Source: JANOGU01 sp964499865 (GTDB lineage Bacteria; Pseudomonadota; Alphaproteobacteria; Rhodobacterales; Rhodobacteraceae). Taken from it: DNA of 6,269 nucleotides. Under the pieces are notes generated by a model that saw nothing but the letters and a program-made list of their open reading frames with translations, was not told the origin of the DNA and did not search any database. Of this stretch, positions 5,884 to 6,269 are shown piece after piece; the first letter of the stretch is position 1; the number at the start of each line of letters is the position of its first letter. The stretch spans positions 1-6,269 of the forward strand of contig CAZCPY010000164.1 in the NCBI GenBank assembly GCA_964499865.1, in the 5' to 3' direction. Made by a program: the position numbers and the translations under genes.

Positions 5884-6269
5884 TTAGTGCCCGGAATGCC
5901 CGGACGGTTTGCGGACCCGGACTTCCACGTCCTTGCGTCGCGCGCCCTGTGGAGGCATCGAGCCAGTCCCCTCGGCGGCAAAGCGCGCGGGATCGGGCAG
6001 GTTGCCGGCGAATTCGTAGGCGACAGTCCCGCTAGGATGCTTGAACCATCCAGGGTTGCTGTAATCGCGGGCTTTCTGGTCCCGTCGCACTTTCACGACG
6101 GTGAACATGCCGCCCATCTCGACCGATCCGAAAGGCCCTTGGCCGGTCATCATCGGGACAGTGTTGTCAGGCAGTGGCATCTCCATCTCGGCCATGTCGG
6201 CCATGCCGCCCTCGCCCATGCACCTGTCGTCCGGAACCAGCTTGGTGATCTCGCTGGCGACCTTGCGGT
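5884..6269 (-). CDS. Multicopper oxidase, C-terminal part (runs off the window)
   Basis: The reading frame is open to the right edge, so the start and most of the gene are outside; 127 residues are visible. The segment KVASEITKLVPDD, a Met-rich stretch (MADMAEMEMPLPDN with a following MM), GPFGSVEMGGMFTVVKVR and NPGWFKHPSGTVAYEF match what I recall of the C-terminal end of copper-island multicopper oxidases of betaproteobacteria, which oxidise Cu(I) or metal-organic substrates in the periplasm. The trinuclear and type 1 copper motifs (HCHxxxH type) must lie upstream, beyond the edge, and cannot be checked. The tail ends in His-rich GHSGH. The Met codon at 6219 is internal, because related sequence continues upstream of it in the same frame. 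It is the first visible gene of the copper operon. Alternative: another cupredoxin-domain copper protein of the same cluster type. Confidence 0.75.
   Translation of the reverse strand, partial: RKVASEITKLVPDDRCMGEGGMADMAEMEMPLPDNTVPMMTGQGPFGSVEMGGMFTVVKVRRDQKARDYSNPGWFKHPSGTVAYEFAGNLPDPARFAAEGTGSMPPQGARRKDVEVRVRKPSGHSGH

Noticed and set aside
5838..5981. Longer cupredoxin start at 5981
   Set aside because: It would overlap the oxidase C-terminus by about 100 bases and would bury the signal peptide behind 48 Arg-rich residues. ATG 5837 has a well-spaced ribosome binding site.
1..6269. CRISPR arrays, tRNA, rRNA or riboswitches
   Set aside because: No regularly spaced repeats, cloverleaf-like segments or conserved RNA motifs were seen on reading; covariance-model scans could not be run.

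Overview
The window looks like an accessory, metal-resistance-type region of a GC-rich proteobacterium. It is most likely a betaproteobacterium of the Burkholderiales (Cupriavidus, Ralstonia, Achromobacter or Delftia type). That placement rests on the protein styles recognised by eye: CopI-like cupredoxin, DUF411/CopG, CusF-like protein, a His/Met-rich multicopper oxidase tail and DTTEARYAE-type GT39. No search was run.

Layout: (1) Positions 1-353 hold no gene I can support; a weak promoter-like element with an imperfect palindrome lies at about 280-314. (2) Positions 432-3296 hold a tightly overlapping plus-strand trio: a GtrA-family membrane protein, a GtrB/DPM1-type family 2 glycosyltransferase and an ArnT-like GT39 integral membrane glycosyltransferase. 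Together they look like a unit that loads a sugar on undecaprenyl phosphate, flips it and transfers it to a periplasmic acceptor such as lipid A, LPS or another envelope glycan. (3) Positions about 3331-4488 are insertion-sequence debris: a frameshifted N-terminal scrap of an IS5-type transposase butted against an ISL3-family transposase. The ISL3 gene has lost its N-terminal zinc-binding region and carries an in-frame amber codon just before the third catalytic residue. (4) Positions 4524-6269 are a minus-strand copper operon, read from the right edge inward: multicopper oxidase (only the C-terminus visible), CopI-like cupredoxin, CopG-like DUF411 protein and a small CusF-like periplasmic copper carrier. 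The last three are linked by a 23-base overlap and a GTGA stop/start overlap, which suggests translational coupling.

The copper proteins all appear to be exported and would oxidise, carry and detoxify copper in the periplasm. The glycosyltransferase trio and the copper operon converge on the IS debris, so they are not one transcript. Their proximity may reflect co-residence on a metal-resistance island, and a joint envelope role is only a hypothesis. I see no clearly new system. The most checkable oddities are the amber codon in the ISL3 transposase, the Trp-to-Met swap in the CusF-like site, and the nested overlaps in the copper operon.
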